From positions 1 through 32,185 of the forward strand of contig JAYTPK010000102.1 in assembly GCA_043747295.1 (NCBI GenBank): a stretch of 32,185 nucleotides of DNA, given 5' to 3'. Below the pieces are notes generated by a model that ran no database searches, was not told the origin of the DNA, and saw only the letters and a list, made by a program, of their open reading frames with translations. Origin of the DNA: JAAFIP01 sp043747295. Lineage in GTDB: Bacteria > Pseudomonadota > Gammaproteobacteria > Burkholderiales > Burkholderiaceae_C. Below, piece after piece: positions 1 to 7,645 of this stretch (the stretch's first letter is position 1; each line of letters begins with the position of its first letter). Made by a program: the position numbers and the translations under genes.

Positions 1-1
1 C

Positions 2-1339
2 GACGGCGCGTTCGAGCAGCAGTTGCATGAGCGACTTGAATTGGCCGAGCAAGACAAGCGCAATGCCGTCGAACTTGCCCAGGCCCAGGTTGCCAGCGCC
101 ATGCAGAAGGCTGCGGTAGCCAAGGATTCTGAAATTCAGGCCCTCAAGGCCAAGCTGGATGCCGGTGAGGTGGCGCGCAAGCTGGCCGTAACCGAGGCCC
201 TGAGTGCTGTACAAAAGGAGCGTGACGCGCTGGCGAACGAGCTTGCGCAGGCTAAGCGCGACAGGCAAGCTGCCGCAGAGCTAGCGGAGGCCAAGCTCAT
301 AAGCGGGCTACAAAATGCCGCCGCAGCCAAGGACGCGGAAATTCAGGGTCTAAAGGCCAAACTGGACGCCACGGGTGTTGTGCAAAAACTCGCGATTACC
401 GAGGCGGTTGGCGTGGTTGAGCGGGAACGCGACGCGCTGAAAAACGGCCTCGCACGGGCAGAGCTTGAAAAGCAACTCGCAGAGAAGTCGCTTAAAGACA
501 AATACGAAACGCAGATTAAAGATCGCGACGACGCGATCGAGCGCCTGCGCGATATGAAGGCGCGCCTGTCCACCAAGATGGTGGGCGAAACGCTGGAGCA
601 GCACTGCGAGACGGAGTTCAACCGCATTCGGGCGACGGCGTTTCCCAGGGCCTATTTCGAGAAAGACAACGACGCGCGGACTGGCAGCAAGGGGGACTAC
701 ATTTTTCGCGACTTGGATGAGGCGGGTACCGAGATCGTCTCGATCATGTTCGAAATGAAGAACGAAAACGACCGTATCCTTTCGAGCAACACGACAAAGA
801 ACAAAAACGAGGATTTTCTGAAAGAGCTGGATAAAGATCGCCTTGAGAAGGGGTGCGAATATGCCGTGCTGGTCTCGCTGCTGGAGCCGGACAGTGAGCT
901 ATACAACACCGGGATTGTTGATGTGTTTCACCGTTTTCCAAAGATGTACGTCGTGCGCCCGCAATTTTTTCTGCCAATGATCACACTGCTGCGCAATGCG
1001 GCGATGAACTCGCTCAAGTACAAATCGGAGCTTGCGCTAGTGAGGGCTCAGAACATTGACATAACAAACTTCGAAAACAACCTTGAAACATTCAAGACGG
1101 CATTTGCGCGTAACTACGACCTCGCCTCTAAGAGCTTCAAAACGGCAATCGATGAGATCGACAAGTCTATCGACCACCTGCAGAAAACGAAGGACGCTTT
1201 GCTTGGCACAGATCGAAACCTTCGTCTTGCAAACGATAAGGCGCAAGACGTAACGATCAAGAAGCTGACGCGGGGCAACCCGACGATGGCGGCAAAGTTC
1301 TCCGAATTAAAAAATTCTGGTTCGTCTGACGCTGAATGA
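2..1339 (+). CDS. DUF2130 family coiled-coil protein, 5' truncated by window edge
   Basis: The reading frame is open to the first base of the window. The residues before the first ATG (position 23) continue the typical DUF2130 beginning (FEQQLHERLELAEQDK), so the true start lies upstream. The first ~170 visible residues are charged, Ala/Glu/Lys-rich coiled coil with two near-repeated segments (AKDSEIQALKAKLDA and AKDAEIQGLKAKLDA). The C-terminal half is the DUF2130 domain (GETLEQHCETEFNRIR, then GSKGDYIFRD and IMFEMK). An Asp about 20 residues before E-x-K (D225 and E244/K246 counted from the first ATG) fits the pattern of PD-(D/E)XK nuclease-like folds; that is inference from motif spacing. 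The family's cellular role is not known. It is followed after ~125 bp by a VOC gene and then by a toxin-antitoxin pair, so this end of the window may be a small defence-type region. Confidence 0.8.
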   Translation, partial: DGAFEQQLHERLELAEQDKRNAVELAQAQVASAMQKAAVAKDSEIQALKAKLDAGEVARKLAVTEALSAVQKERDALANELAQAKRDRQAAAELAEAKLISGLQNAAAAKDAEIQGLKAKLDATGVVQKLAITEAVGVVERERDALKNGLARAELEKQLAEKSLKDKYETQIKDRDDAIERLRDMKARLSTKMVGETLEQHCETEFNRIRATAFPRAYFEKDNDARTGSKGDYIFRDLDEAGTEIVSIMFEMKNENDRILSSNTTKNKNEDFLKELDKDRLEKGCEYAVLVSLLEPDSELYNTGIVDVFHRFPKMYVVRPQFFLPMITLLRNAAMNSLKYKSELALVRAQNIDITNFENNLETFKTAFARNYDLASKSFKTAIDEIDKSIDHLQKTKDALLGTDRNLRLANDKAQDVTIKKLTRGNPTMAAKFSELKNSGSSDAE

Positions 1340-1464
1340 ATCTGGAATTTTGCAGCTATTCACTTAACCTGATAAAGCGGATCACCCAGCAAACAACCAC
1401 TCGGCTCCCGCCATCAGCTACCATTACCCCTTTATCCCAGCAGTCCACCCCCACGGAGAAAACT

Positions 1465-1845
1465 ATGTTCAGTCACGTCATGTTCGGTGTTAATAATCTT
1501 GAGGTCTCGCGCAAGTTTTACGATGCGCTTTTGGGCACGCTGGGCGTTGGCCCAGGCGTGGCTAACAAAAACCGCTATTTTTACCGCAGCCCCAGCGGCA
1601 CGTTTGGCATTACCACGCCCATCAATGGCGCGCCGGCTACGCATGGCAATGGCAGCACCATTGGGTTTGCCGTGCAGTCGCCAGAGCAGGGCGACGCTTG
1701 GCATGCAGCGGGGTTGGCCAACGGCGGCACCACGTGTGAAGACCCACCGGGCTTTCGCGAAGGCCCCACAGGCCCGATCTACCTGGCGTACCTGCGCGAC
1801 CCAGACGGCAACAAAATTTGCGCGCTGCACCGGCCTGCTAAGTAA
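1465..1845 (+). CDS. VOC family protein (glyoxalase/bleomycin-resistance fold)
   Basis: A small 126-residue protein beginning MFSHVMFGVNNLEVSRKFYD and ending YLRDPDGNKICALHR, the opening strand and closing DPDGN/K-I-C-hxH strand of the vicinal oxygen chelate fold. Proteins of this type bind a metal and act as isomerases, dioxygenases or resistance proteins; the substrate here cannot be read. I chose the ATG at 1465 and not the longer frame starting at 1336, because GGAG lies 6 bases upstream (1455-1458) and the fold begins exactly there. The extra N-terminal residues of the longer frame look like translated intergenic DNA. The last 83 bases of the gene recur at 3633-3715 beyond the abiE pair, so the gene abuts an insertion junction. 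Confidence 0.85.
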   Translation: MFSHVMFGVNNLEVSRKFYDALLGTLGVGPGVANKNRYFYRSPSGTFGITTPINGAPATHGNGSTIGFAVQSPEQGDAWHAAGLANGGTTCEDPPGFREGPTGPIYLAYLRDPDGNKICALHRPAK

Positions 1846-1903
1846 CGGTGGGCTAGGGCGCGCGGCGTTCATAAGCGGGGCGCCCGTAGCTTGCTGTGCA
1901 TAG
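1763..1903 (+). repeat. Direct repeat, left copy (3' end of VOC gene plus downstream)
   Basis: The last 83 bases of the VOC gene plus ~58 bases after it. The coding part (1763-1845) matches 3633-3715 with one clear mismatch inside it and one at the last base. The following non-coding part still aligns to 3716-3781 but with many substitutions and an 8-base insertion in the other copy. The two copies bracket the abiE toxin-antitoxin pair. Confidence 0.9.
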
Positions 1904-1925
1904 ACTGCTGTGGAGCCGGGTAGTC

Positions 1926-1970
1926 TTGCATTAGAATGAATTAATCAGTAGAATTGACTTTAAATGTCAA
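1926..1970 (+). promoter_or_regulatory. Probable abiE promoter and operator
   Basis: A TAGAAT -10 box (1949-1954) lies 17 bases after a weak TTGCAT (1926-1931). A perfect inverted repeat TTGAC-N7-GTCAA (1954-1970) overlaps the -10 box and the ATG at 1964. AbiEi-type antitoxins are known to repress their own promoters by binding inverted repeats, so this is a likely autoregulatory operator. No Shine-Dalgarno sequence precedes the ATG, and the predicted start of transcription (~1961) falls almost on the start codon. Confidence 0.45.
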
Positions 1971-2707
1971 CTTTAGAGAATTTTTCATTCAAAACATTGC
2001 TAGCCGAACTGCCACGGGGCGAGCCTGTGAGCACGGCTGACCTGGTGGCGCGGGGTGCCAGTGCGTTCCGCGCGTCGGCGTTGGCTCGGTCGGGCTGGCT
2101 CACGCATATGGCGCGCGGGGTGTACATGCTGCCGGGCGACACGCTGACGCGCGATGGTGCGTTGGCATTTTTGTCGCGCCACATGCCGGGTCTGCATGTG
2201 GGCAGCAAGACGGCGCTTGCGTGGCGTGGTGTAGCGCAAAACCTGGCCTTTCGCGAAAGTATCACGCTGTGGGGTGATAGGGCGCAGCGTTTGCCTGCGT
2301 GGTTTACGCAGCGCTTTGCTGCGCAGTACCAAACTACCCAGTTGTTTGATGCCCAGATGCCCGTAGGCCTGGGCCTGTCGCCATTGCCTGGGGGCAGGGC
2401 GCAGGTGCTGGTGTCGGCATCCGAGAGAGCCTTGCTAGAGCTGCTGAGTGATGTGGGCAAAGGCCAGTCGTTGGCCGAAGCGCGCGACTTGGTAGAGGGG
2501 CTGCCCAGCCTGCGCGAGGGTGCGCTGAACGAGCTGCTGCTGCACACCACCCGCATCAAGGTGGTGCGCATGGCGGCTATCTTGGGGCAAGAGCTGCAAC
2601 TACCGTGGGCGGCTATAGCGGCGCAGCACAGCCAACGCATAGGTGGCGGGCAACGCTGGGTGGCGGTGGGTAAAACCGGTGATCGCTTGGATTTGCGGCG
2701 GCCATGA
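1964..2707 (+). CDS. abiEi: Type IV toxin-antitoxin system AbiEi family antitoxin
   Basis: A 247-residue protein with an N-terminal winged-helix segment (STADLVARGASAFRASALAR, then the wing GWLTHMARGVYMLPG), followed by the AbiEi core (KTALAWRGVAQ, the strand QTTQLFD, and an ASERALLELLSDV helix). AbiEi antitoxins counteract the AbiEii nucleotidyltransferase without stable protein contact and repress the operon through the winged helix. The gene overlaps the toxin gene by ATGA (2704-2707), the usual translational coupling of this pair. The start has no visible ribosome-binding site, and an inverted repeat covers it, which suggests autoregulation and perhaps a leaderless transcript. The pair sits between two copies of the VOC gene's 3' end, a sign of horizontal insertion. 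Confidence 0.85.
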   Translation: MSTLENFSFKTLLAELPRGEPVSTADLVARGASAFRASALARSGWLTHMARGVYMLPGDTLTRDGALAFLSRHMPGLHVGSKTALAWRGVAQNLAFRESITLWGDRAQRLPAWFTQRFAAQYQTTQLFDAQMPVGLGLSPLPGGRAQVLVSASERALLELLSDVGKGQSLAEARDLVEGLPSLREGALNELLLHTTRIKVVRMAAILGQELQLPWAAIAAQHSQRIGGGQRWVAVGKTGDRLDLRRP

Positions 2708-3624
2708 CTCCAAGCTATATCGACACCGTGCGGCTGCTGCTGGCCATTGCGCCTGCGGTGTTTGCATCAGGGCGATTTGCCATGAAGGGTGGTACAGCGC
2801 TAAATCTGTTTGTGCAAGACATGCCGCGTTTGTCGGTGGATATTGATGTGGTGATCACCGACCATACCGCAGACCGCGACACCGCGCTGCAGCATATTGC
2901 GGCAGAGTTGGGCGTGGTTAAGCATAACCTAGAGCAGCGCGACCTGCGCGTGCGCCAGCCTGTCCAAGCGGGTGGCGACGAGGTGCGCTTGCTCATTAGC
3001 AACGGCGCGGTGCAAGTGAAGGTCGAAGTGAATTTTGTGTTTCGCGGCACGGTGCTGCCAGTGCAAAGTAAAGCCTTGGTGGCATCCGCTGAAAATTTAT
3101 TCACCACCGCAGTGACGGTGCCTATACTGGCAACTGATGAGCTGTATGGCAGCAAGCTGGTGGCCGCGATGGACAGGCAACACCCGCGCGACATATTTGA
3201 CGTGATGCTGATGCGCCAGCACTATGGCTGGCCAGATGGATTGAGCGACTGCTTTGTGGCGTACCTAGCGGGCCACAACCGCCCAGTGCATGAGGTGCTG
3301 TTCCCAAAGGCTAAGTCGTTGGCGGCTATCTTTAGCAACGAGTTTGCAGGCATGACGCGCGATGAGGTGAGCTTGGCTAGCCTAGAGCAAGTGCAAGCCG
3401 ACCTCATCACCCAACTACCCCAGCGCTTGCTGCCGCGACATAAGCAGTTTTTACTGTCACTGGTTCAATGCGAACCCGCGTGGGAACTCATGCCGTTTGC
3501 GCACCTGCAGGAGCTACCAGCATTGAAATGGAAGCTGCTCAATCTAAGCAAACTCAAAAAGACCAACCCCGCACGCTTTGCTGCGCAGCATGACGAGCTA
3601 GCGCTGCGCTTGGCGGCCGGGTGA
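2704..3624 (+). CDS. abiEii: AbiEii/AbiGii family nucleotidyltransferase toxin
   Basis: A 306-residue DNA polymerase beta-like nucleotidyltransferase. Visible motifs are KGGTALNLF followed by the catalytic DID (SVDIDVVI, residues ~45-52), the third-acid strand KVEVNFV (~101-107), and the conserved helix region ELYGSKLVAAMDRQHPRDIFDV (~140-165) found in AbiEii/MenT toxins. Characterised relatives transfer nucleotides, for MenT to tRNA 3' ends, and block growth upon phage infection or plasmid loss. The gene is coupled to the antitoxin by a 4-base overlap. All catalytic residues appear intact and the length is normal, so the toxin should be active. Immediately after its stop the sequence returns to a duplicated VOC 3' end. 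Confidence 0.88.
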   Translation: MTPSYIDTVRLLLAIAPAVFASGRFAMKGGTALNLFVQDMPRLSVDIDVVITDHTADRDTALQHIAAELGVVKHNLEQRDLRVRQPVQAGGDEVRLLISNGAVQVKVEVNFVFRGTVLPVQSKALVASAENLFTTAVTVPILATDELYGSKLVAAMDRQHPRDIFDVMLMRQHYGWPDGLSDCFVAYLAGHNRPVHEVLFPKAKSLAAIFSNEFAGMTRDEVSLASLEQVQADLITQLPQRLLPRHKQFLLSLVQCEPAWELMPFAHLQELPALKWKLLNLSKLKKTNPARFAAQHDELALRLAAG

Positions 3625-3632
3625 GGTGCTAA

Positions 3633-3715
3633 GCCCCACAGGCCCGATCTACCTGGCGTACCTGTGCGACCCAGACGGCAACAAAATTTGCGCGCTGCAC
3701 CGGCCTGCTAAGTAG
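3633..3715 (+). pseudogene. Duplicated 3' fragment of the VOC gene
   Basis: Almost identical to 1763-1845 (a C-to-T change in the YLRD segment gives YLCD, and the stop is TAG instead of TAA). It has no start codon or 5' part, so it is only a remnant. It marks the right boundary of the inserted abiE pair. Confidence 0.88.
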
Positions 3716-3781
3716 TTGTGGGCTAAAGCGTATCTCAGGCGCGTGGCGCTCAGAAGCGGTACGCGCAACTTGGGTGCATAG
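3633..3781 (+). repeat. Direct repeat, right copy
   Basis: Partner of 1763-1903. The region 3716-3781 is a diverged copy of the DNA following the VOC gene (shared GTGGGCTA and GTGCATAG blocks). No gene is seen between here and the next stop codon at 3814. Confidence 0.8.
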
Positions 3782-3813
3782 GTCATCGGGTCGGCCACGT
3801 CGTCCAGAAGTCT

Positions 3814-4116
3814 TTAAAACTTACCCGGCCTAGCCACCTGCACATCGGTAAAAAACAAGCTTACGCCGTAGTTGGCTGCGTACTGCGCTATGACATGGTC
3901 AGCTACTGCGTGGGCTACGGCGTCGTCGCAAATGATTTTGATCTCGATCATGCGGTCGGCCTCCCATGCGCCTTCGTGGGTGGCGTGCTGGCTGCCGCCG
4001 CGCACGTCGTACACGGTGTAGCCCTGCGCGCCTAGGCGTTTGGCGTCGGCAATCAGGCGCTTTTCTAGCGCGGCTTCGGTGATGATGACAAGAAGTTTTT
4101 TAGGGTGGGTTTGCAT
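3814..4116 (-). CDS. PII-like protein, SbtB-type partner of the bicarbonate permease
   Basis: A 100-residue PII-like ferredoxin-fold protein (MQTHPKKLLVIITEAALEKRLIADAKRLGAQGYTVYDVRGGSQ...). SbtB proteins bind adenylyl nucleotides and regulate the SbtA transporter. The call rests on the PII-like fold pattern (K-L-hhh-T-E, GAxGYTVxDVRGxG, a T-loop-like stretch HATHEGAWEADRMI) and on its place 10 bp downstream of an SbtA-type permease gene. The start at 4116 is preferred over a longer frame to 4173, which would run into the permease gene and add residues unlike the family. The C-terminus ends in VARPGKF without the CGxxxC redox loop described for some cyanobacterial SbtB proteins. The tyrosine that is uridylylated in GlnB/GlnK is not visible in the T-loop. 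Confidence 0.7.
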   Translation of the reverse strand: MQTHPKKLLVIITEAALEKRLIADAKRLGAQGYTVYDVRGGSQHATHEGAWEADRMIEIKIICDDAVAHAVADHVIAQYAANYGVSLFFTDVQVARPGKF

Positions 4117-4126
4117 GGTGATGCCC

Positions 4127-5143
4127 TTACGCCAAAGCTTTAGCCAGCTGCAAATACAGCGGTATGCCAACAATCACGTTAAACGGAAACGTAATGCCCA
4201 GCGCCGCTGTGATAGACAGCGCAGCGTTGGCCTGTGGCACAGCGATGCGCATGGCGGTGGGCGCGGCTATGTAGCTGGCGCTGGCGGCTAATGTGGCCAT
4301 GATGGCAACGCCGCCGGTGCTTAACCCCAGCCATTTGCCACCCAACGCGCCCAGCAGCGCCAGTGCCAGTGGTGCTAGCACGGCAAAGGCAATCAAGCCT
4401 AGCCCGTAGCGCTTAAGCTCGCCTAGGCGCGCACCGGCTACCAAACCTAGCTCTAATAAAAACAACGCCAACACGCCTTTAAATAACACGGTAAACAGCG
4501 GCGCAATAGGGGCAGTGCCAGCCTCGCCCATGGTGGTGCCAATGACCAAGCCGCCTACCAGCAGCAGCACTGATTTGCCTAAAAACACATCGTGGGCCAG
4601 GGCACGCCAGCCAGTAGTTGAAGATGCTGCAGGCGGTGAAGCCGCCAATGATGTAACTGATGAAGGTAATACAGGGGCACAAGCAGTAGCTGCGTCAGCA
4701 CCGCGCTGCGCTGCCCAGCGCGCCAGTGCAATGCCCGCCACAATGCCCGGTGCCTCTAGCAGCGCCACCCACAGTGCGGCGTGGGCTTCAAAAGGAATTT
4801 GCTGTGCAGTGAGGTACGCGCTGGCTACGGCAAAGGTCACCACGCTCACCGACCCATAATGCGCTGCCACCGAGGCCGCGTCGTAGTAGTTAAGCTTGAT
4901 GAGTTTACGCAGCACGGGGTACAAAGCCAACGGTATGGCTAAGCCCATGCCTAAGCACCACAGCACTTGAGGCAACACGGTTTGCACGCTTTGCTTAGAC
5001 AGCTCAATGCCGCCCTTCAGGCCAATGGCCAGAAGCAGGTAAATAGACAAGGTTTCGTACAGCGCACCCGGCAGGGCCAGGTCGCTTTTGACCAGTCGCG
5101 CTAATAGGCCAAGTACAAAGAAGAGAACGACAACATCTACCAT
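4127..5143 (-). CDS. SbtA-type sodium-dependent bicarbonate transporter
   Basis: A 338-residue inner-membrane permease with about ten hydrophobic segments in two inverted halves. The first half begins VVLFFVLGLLARLVKSDLALP and carries LAIGLKGGIEL. The second begins LLLVGGLVIGTTMG and carries the matching LFLLELGLVAGARLGEL. This doubled pattern and the soluble, Ala/Ser-rich loop between the halves (~residues 168-190) are typical of the SbtA family (DUF897). SbtA imports HCO3- with Na+. The following gene encodes a PII-like protein as in sbtAB operons. The heterotrophic setting suggests supply of bicarbonate for carboxylations or pH balance, but that is inference. A relative could transport another small anion. 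Confidence 0.75.
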   Translation of the reverse strand: MVDVVVLFFVLGLLARLVKSDLALPGALYETLSIYLLLAIGLKGGIELSKQSVQTVLPQVLWCLGMGLAIPLALYPVLRKLIKLNYYDAASVAAHYGSVSVVTFAVASAYLTAQQIPFEAHAALWVALLEAPGIVAGIALARWAAQRGADAATACAPVLPSSVTSLAASPPAASSTTGWRALAHDVFLGKSVLLLVGGLVIGTTMGEAGTAPIAPLFTVLFKGVLALFLLELGLVAGARLGELKRYGLGLIAFAVLAPLALALLGALGGKWLGLSTGGVAIMATLAASASYIAAPTAMRIAVPQANAALSITAALGITFPFNVIVGIPLYLQLAKALA

Positions 5144-5187
5144 GTTGTGTATCTTACTTTAGTCAGCAGACACAACGCTATAATATT

Positions 5188-5223
5188 TATAGCTATATAA
5201 GTAACAAATGCTTGGACTACAAG
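5188..5223 (+). repeat. 36-nt repeat, copy A (intergenic)
   Basis: One of five copies. It begins TATAGCT and ends TGCTTGGACTACAAG with exactly 36 bases between the outer ends. It lies between the end of the tolC-like gene and the start of the sbtA-like gene. Confidence 0.85.
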
Positions 5224-5224
5224 C

Positions 5225-6538
5225 CTATTTGGCTAGTAAATTGTTCACTTGAACCAAATCTTCGGCTTTTAAGGTGCCGTTAGCTTGGCGCAGCTTGAGG
5301 CCGCCTACCAGCACGTCATAACGCGCCTTAGCCAAGTCGCGTTTGGTTTGAAACAACTGGCTTTGGCTGTTCAGCACGTCGATGTTAATGCGCACTCCTA
5401 CTTGGTAGCCTAGCTTGTTAGCGTCTAGCGCGCTTTGGCTAGATGCCTCGGCCGCTTGCAGGGCTTTGACTTGGCCTTGGCCAGACAGCACGCCAAAGTA
5501 GGCCGTGCGCGTGGCCTGGGCAATAGCGCGCTTGGCACCTTCTAGGTCATTGCGGGCTTTGTCTTCTAGCAGCAAGGTTTCTTTAATGCGGTTGTCGGTG
5601 GCGTAGCCGGTAAACAGAGGCAGGTTGAACTGCAGGCCAACGCTGGCGGTGTTAGCGCGGTTATTGGCGGGCTGCGAGCTGAGCGCACGGTTAATGCCGT
5701 AGCTGGCGATAGCGTCTAGCGTGGGTTTGTTGGCGGCTTGGGCTTTTTGGGTTTCTAGCTGGGCTATGTCTAGGCTCAGTTGCGCGGCCTTGATGCTGGG
5801 GTGCTCGGCGGCAGACTGCGCTACCCAAGCGTCTACATCGCTAGGCAGCAAAGGGGGCAAAGTAAGGGGCAGGGCTACGGGGCGCGGGTCAGAGTTGGTT
5901 TTGCCTACCAGTTGGTCAAGCGCTATTTTTTTGACGCGCAGGTCGTTTTCAGCGGCTATCTCTTGGGCAATCACCAGGTCAAAGCGGGCCTGCGCCTCGC
6001 GGGTGTCGGTGATGGTGGACGTGCCCACTTCAAAGTTGCGTTTGGCGCTGGCCAGTTGCTCGGCTACGGCGGCTTTTTGCGCTTTGACAAAGGCTAGGCT
6101 GTCGTTGCTGGCCAGCACGTCAAAGTAAGCTTGGCTTACGCGCACTATCAGGTCTTGCTCGGCGTTGGCCAGGGTGGTTTTGGCTAGTTCGGCTTGCTTT
6201 TCACCTTGCTCGGCGGTCGCTTTGTTGGCCGGGCGGTACAAGGGCTGGTTGGCGTTGACGGCAATGCTTTGCGACAAAGGGCTGCGGTTGCTGTCGGGGT
6301 TGGTGTTGTCGGTGTTAGATTTGTTGACACCAGCGGTTAAGCCTGCGGTGGGGTACAGGCCCGCTTTGGCTTGCTCGGCCTTGGCTAAATTAGCGTCGTA
6401 CTGCGACTTGGCTGATTGGTACACCGCGTCGTAGGCGCTGGCAGACTCGTACAGTTGCATCAAGTTTTGCGCCATCACCGGGGCAGCAAAAGCACACAAC
6501 ATGGCAGCACTGAGCAAAGCTAAACGGGGCGTTTTCAT
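5225..6538 (-). CDS. tolC: TolC family outer-membrane efflux protein
   Basis: A 437-residue outer-membrane channel protein with a cleavable signal peptide (MKTPRLALLSAAMLCAFAAPVMA, then QNLMQLYESA). The start at 6538 gives this clean signal sequence and is preferred to the longer frame at 6634. The body holds the two tandem TolC/OEP repeats: NLMQLYESASAYDAVYQSAKSQYDA... and, in the second half, QLNLPLFTGYATDNRIKE. The long helices are rich in Ala, Gln and Lys. It forms the exit duct of tripartite pumps or type I secretion. It is the last gene of a same-strand run with the RND pump and adaptor, so it is probably their outer-membrane partner. It lies 19 bp after the rhodanese gene. Confidence 0.88.
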   Translation of the reverse strand: MKTPRLALLSAAMLCAFAAPVMAQNLMQLYESASAYDAVYQSAKSQYDANLAKAEQAKAGLYPTAGLTAGVNKSNTDNTNPDSNRSPLSQSIAVNANQPLYRPANKATAEQGEKQAELAKTTLANAEQDLIVRVSQAYFDVLASNDSLAFVKAQKAAVAEQLASAKRNFEVGTSTITDTREAQARFDLVIAQEIAAENDLRVKKIALDQLVGKTNSDPRPVALPLTLPPLLPSDVDAWVAQSAAEHPSIKAAQLSLDIAQLETQKAQAANKPTLDAIASYGINRALSSQPANNRANTASVGLQFNLPLFTGYATDNRIKETLLLEDKARNDLEGAKRAIAQATRTAYFGVLSGQGQVKALQAAEASSQSALDANKLGYQVGVRINIDVLNSQSQLFQTKRDLAKARYDVLVGGLKLRQANGTLKAEDLVQVNNLLAK

Positions 6539-6557
6539 GGTGAGTTTTTCCTTAAAT

Positions 6558-6917
6558 TTAATAGCATGGCACGCAGGGGTCGGCCTCAACGCTCCAAGCA
6601 GCAATGCCGCCTGCAATATTGACAATGTGTTCAAAATCTTGCTGCTGCAAATAGCGCGCTACCTGCTGGCTGCGTATGCCGTGGTGGCACAGGCAGGCAA
6701 TGCTGCGGTCGGTAGGCAGCTCAGTCAAGCGCTGGGGTATTTCGTGCATGGGGATACACAGCACATCAAATGCGGGTGCGGCACTTAATGGGCGCACAGC
6801 TGCAGTGTTAAATTCCCAGGTCTCGCGCACGTCTAGCACCAGCGGGGCTAAGCCCGTTTGGTTGTGCTGCGCTGTGGCCCATTGGGCAAATGCAGCGGGA
6901 CGTATTTGGTCAATCAT
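6558..6917 (-). CDS. Rhodanese-like domain protein
   Basis: A 119-residue single-domain rhodanese. It has the entry motif LVLDVRETWEF (residues 27-36) and the active-site loop CHHGIRS with the sulfur-carrying cysteine at residue 77, followed by ARYLQQQDFEHIVNIAGGIAAW, the standard C-terminal GG(I)xAW motif. Such proteins carry persulfide sulfur or act as cyanide/thiosulfate sulfurtransferases; the acceptor is unknown. It is flanked on the same strand by the methyltransferase-like gene (28 bp) and tolC (19 bp), so it is probably co-transcribed with them. No signal peptide is seen, so it is cytoplasmic. Confidence 0.88.
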   Translation of the reverse strand: MIDQIRPAAFAQWATAQHNQTGLAPLVLDVRETWEFNTAAVRPLSAAPAFDVLCIPMHEIPQRLTELPTDRSIACLCHHGIRSQQVARYLQQQDFEHIVNIAGGIAAWSVEADPCVPCY

Positions 6918-6945
6918 GGGCGCTTGGGCTTTTTAAAAATGGGGT

Positions 6946-7596
6946 TTAAAAGCTAAATTTGGAGTCTTCACCAAAGCCAGACAGTCGCGGTGCTACGGTG
7001 TCCCATGGCTGGCGGGTGATGGCGGTGCCGTCGGTTTGGGTGACAAAGGTAGCGCGCATCATCGGCTCGTTGCCCACCACGGCGGCCAAGCGGCCACCGG
7101 GCTTGAGCAAGGCTATTAAGGCAGTAGGCACATGCGCCACCGAGCCTGACAGCACGATCACGTCAAACGGGCCATCGACTTTCAGGTCTTTGCTGCCATC
7201 GGCGGTGCGCACTTCGCAGTTCGAGATACCGGCTTTTTGCAAGTTCTCACGCGCGGTTTGCGCCAGCTCGGGCACTATTTCCAGGCTGATCACGCGCTGG
7301 GCACGGTGCGCTAGCAGGGCAGCCATGTAGCCGCTGCCAGTGCCAATCTCCAGCACCTTTTCATGCTTATGCACGGCCAGGTCTTGCAAAAAGCGCGCTT
7401 CGACTTTGGGCGACAACATGCTGGCACCGTGGCCTAGCGGAATCTCCATATCGACAAAGGCCAGTGCCTTGTGCGCGAGTGGGCAAAAGTCTTCACGTTT
7501 AACGGCAGCCAGTAGCTGCAAAATGGCAGTGTCTAGTACGTCCCAAGGGCGGATCTGCTGTTCGATCATGTTAAAGCGGGCTTGTTCGATGTTCAT
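6946..7596 (-). CDS. Protein-L-isoaspartate O-methyltransferase family protein
   Basis: A 216-residue class I methyltransferase. It begins MNIEQARFNMIEQQIRPWDV, carries the SAM-binding motif VLEIGTGSGYMAALLA (residues 81-96), and has the family pre-motif EIPLGHGASMLSPKVEARFL in place of the canonical IGxGQTIS...P of Pcm. The family repairs isoaspartyl residues in aged proteins. This diverged version is common beside tolC in Burkholderiales, and its true substrate is uncertain. The start at 7596 was chosen over 7629 because the conserved N-terminus begins there. It lies 49 bp downstream of the RND permease gene and 28 bp before the rhodanese gene. Confidence 0.82.
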   Translation of the reverse strand: MNIEQARFNMIEQQIRPWDVLDTAILQLLAAVKREDFCPLAHKALAFVDMEIPLGHGASMLSPKVEARFLQDLAVHKHEKVLEIGTGSGYMAALLAHRAQRVISLEIVPELAQTARENLQKAGISNCEVRTADGSKDLKVDGPFDVIVLSGSVAHVPTALIALLKPGGRLAAVVGNEPMMRATFVTQTDGTAITRQPWDTVAPRLSGFGEDSKFSF

Positions 7597-7645
7597 AAAA
7601 TTTCTTTGGCAGATTTCAATTGAGTACAAATGGTCAGGCCTGCGG

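Noticed and set aside
3814..4116. Canonical nitrogen-regulatory PII (GlnB/GlnK)
   Set aside because: The uridylylation tyrosine context and the PII signature are missing, and the neighbour is a bicarbonate-type permease, not AmtB or glutamine synthetase.
5188..5223. CRISPR repeat, because of the 36-nt length
   Set aside because: The five copies are single, kilobases apart, with no spacers between them, and no cas gene is present.
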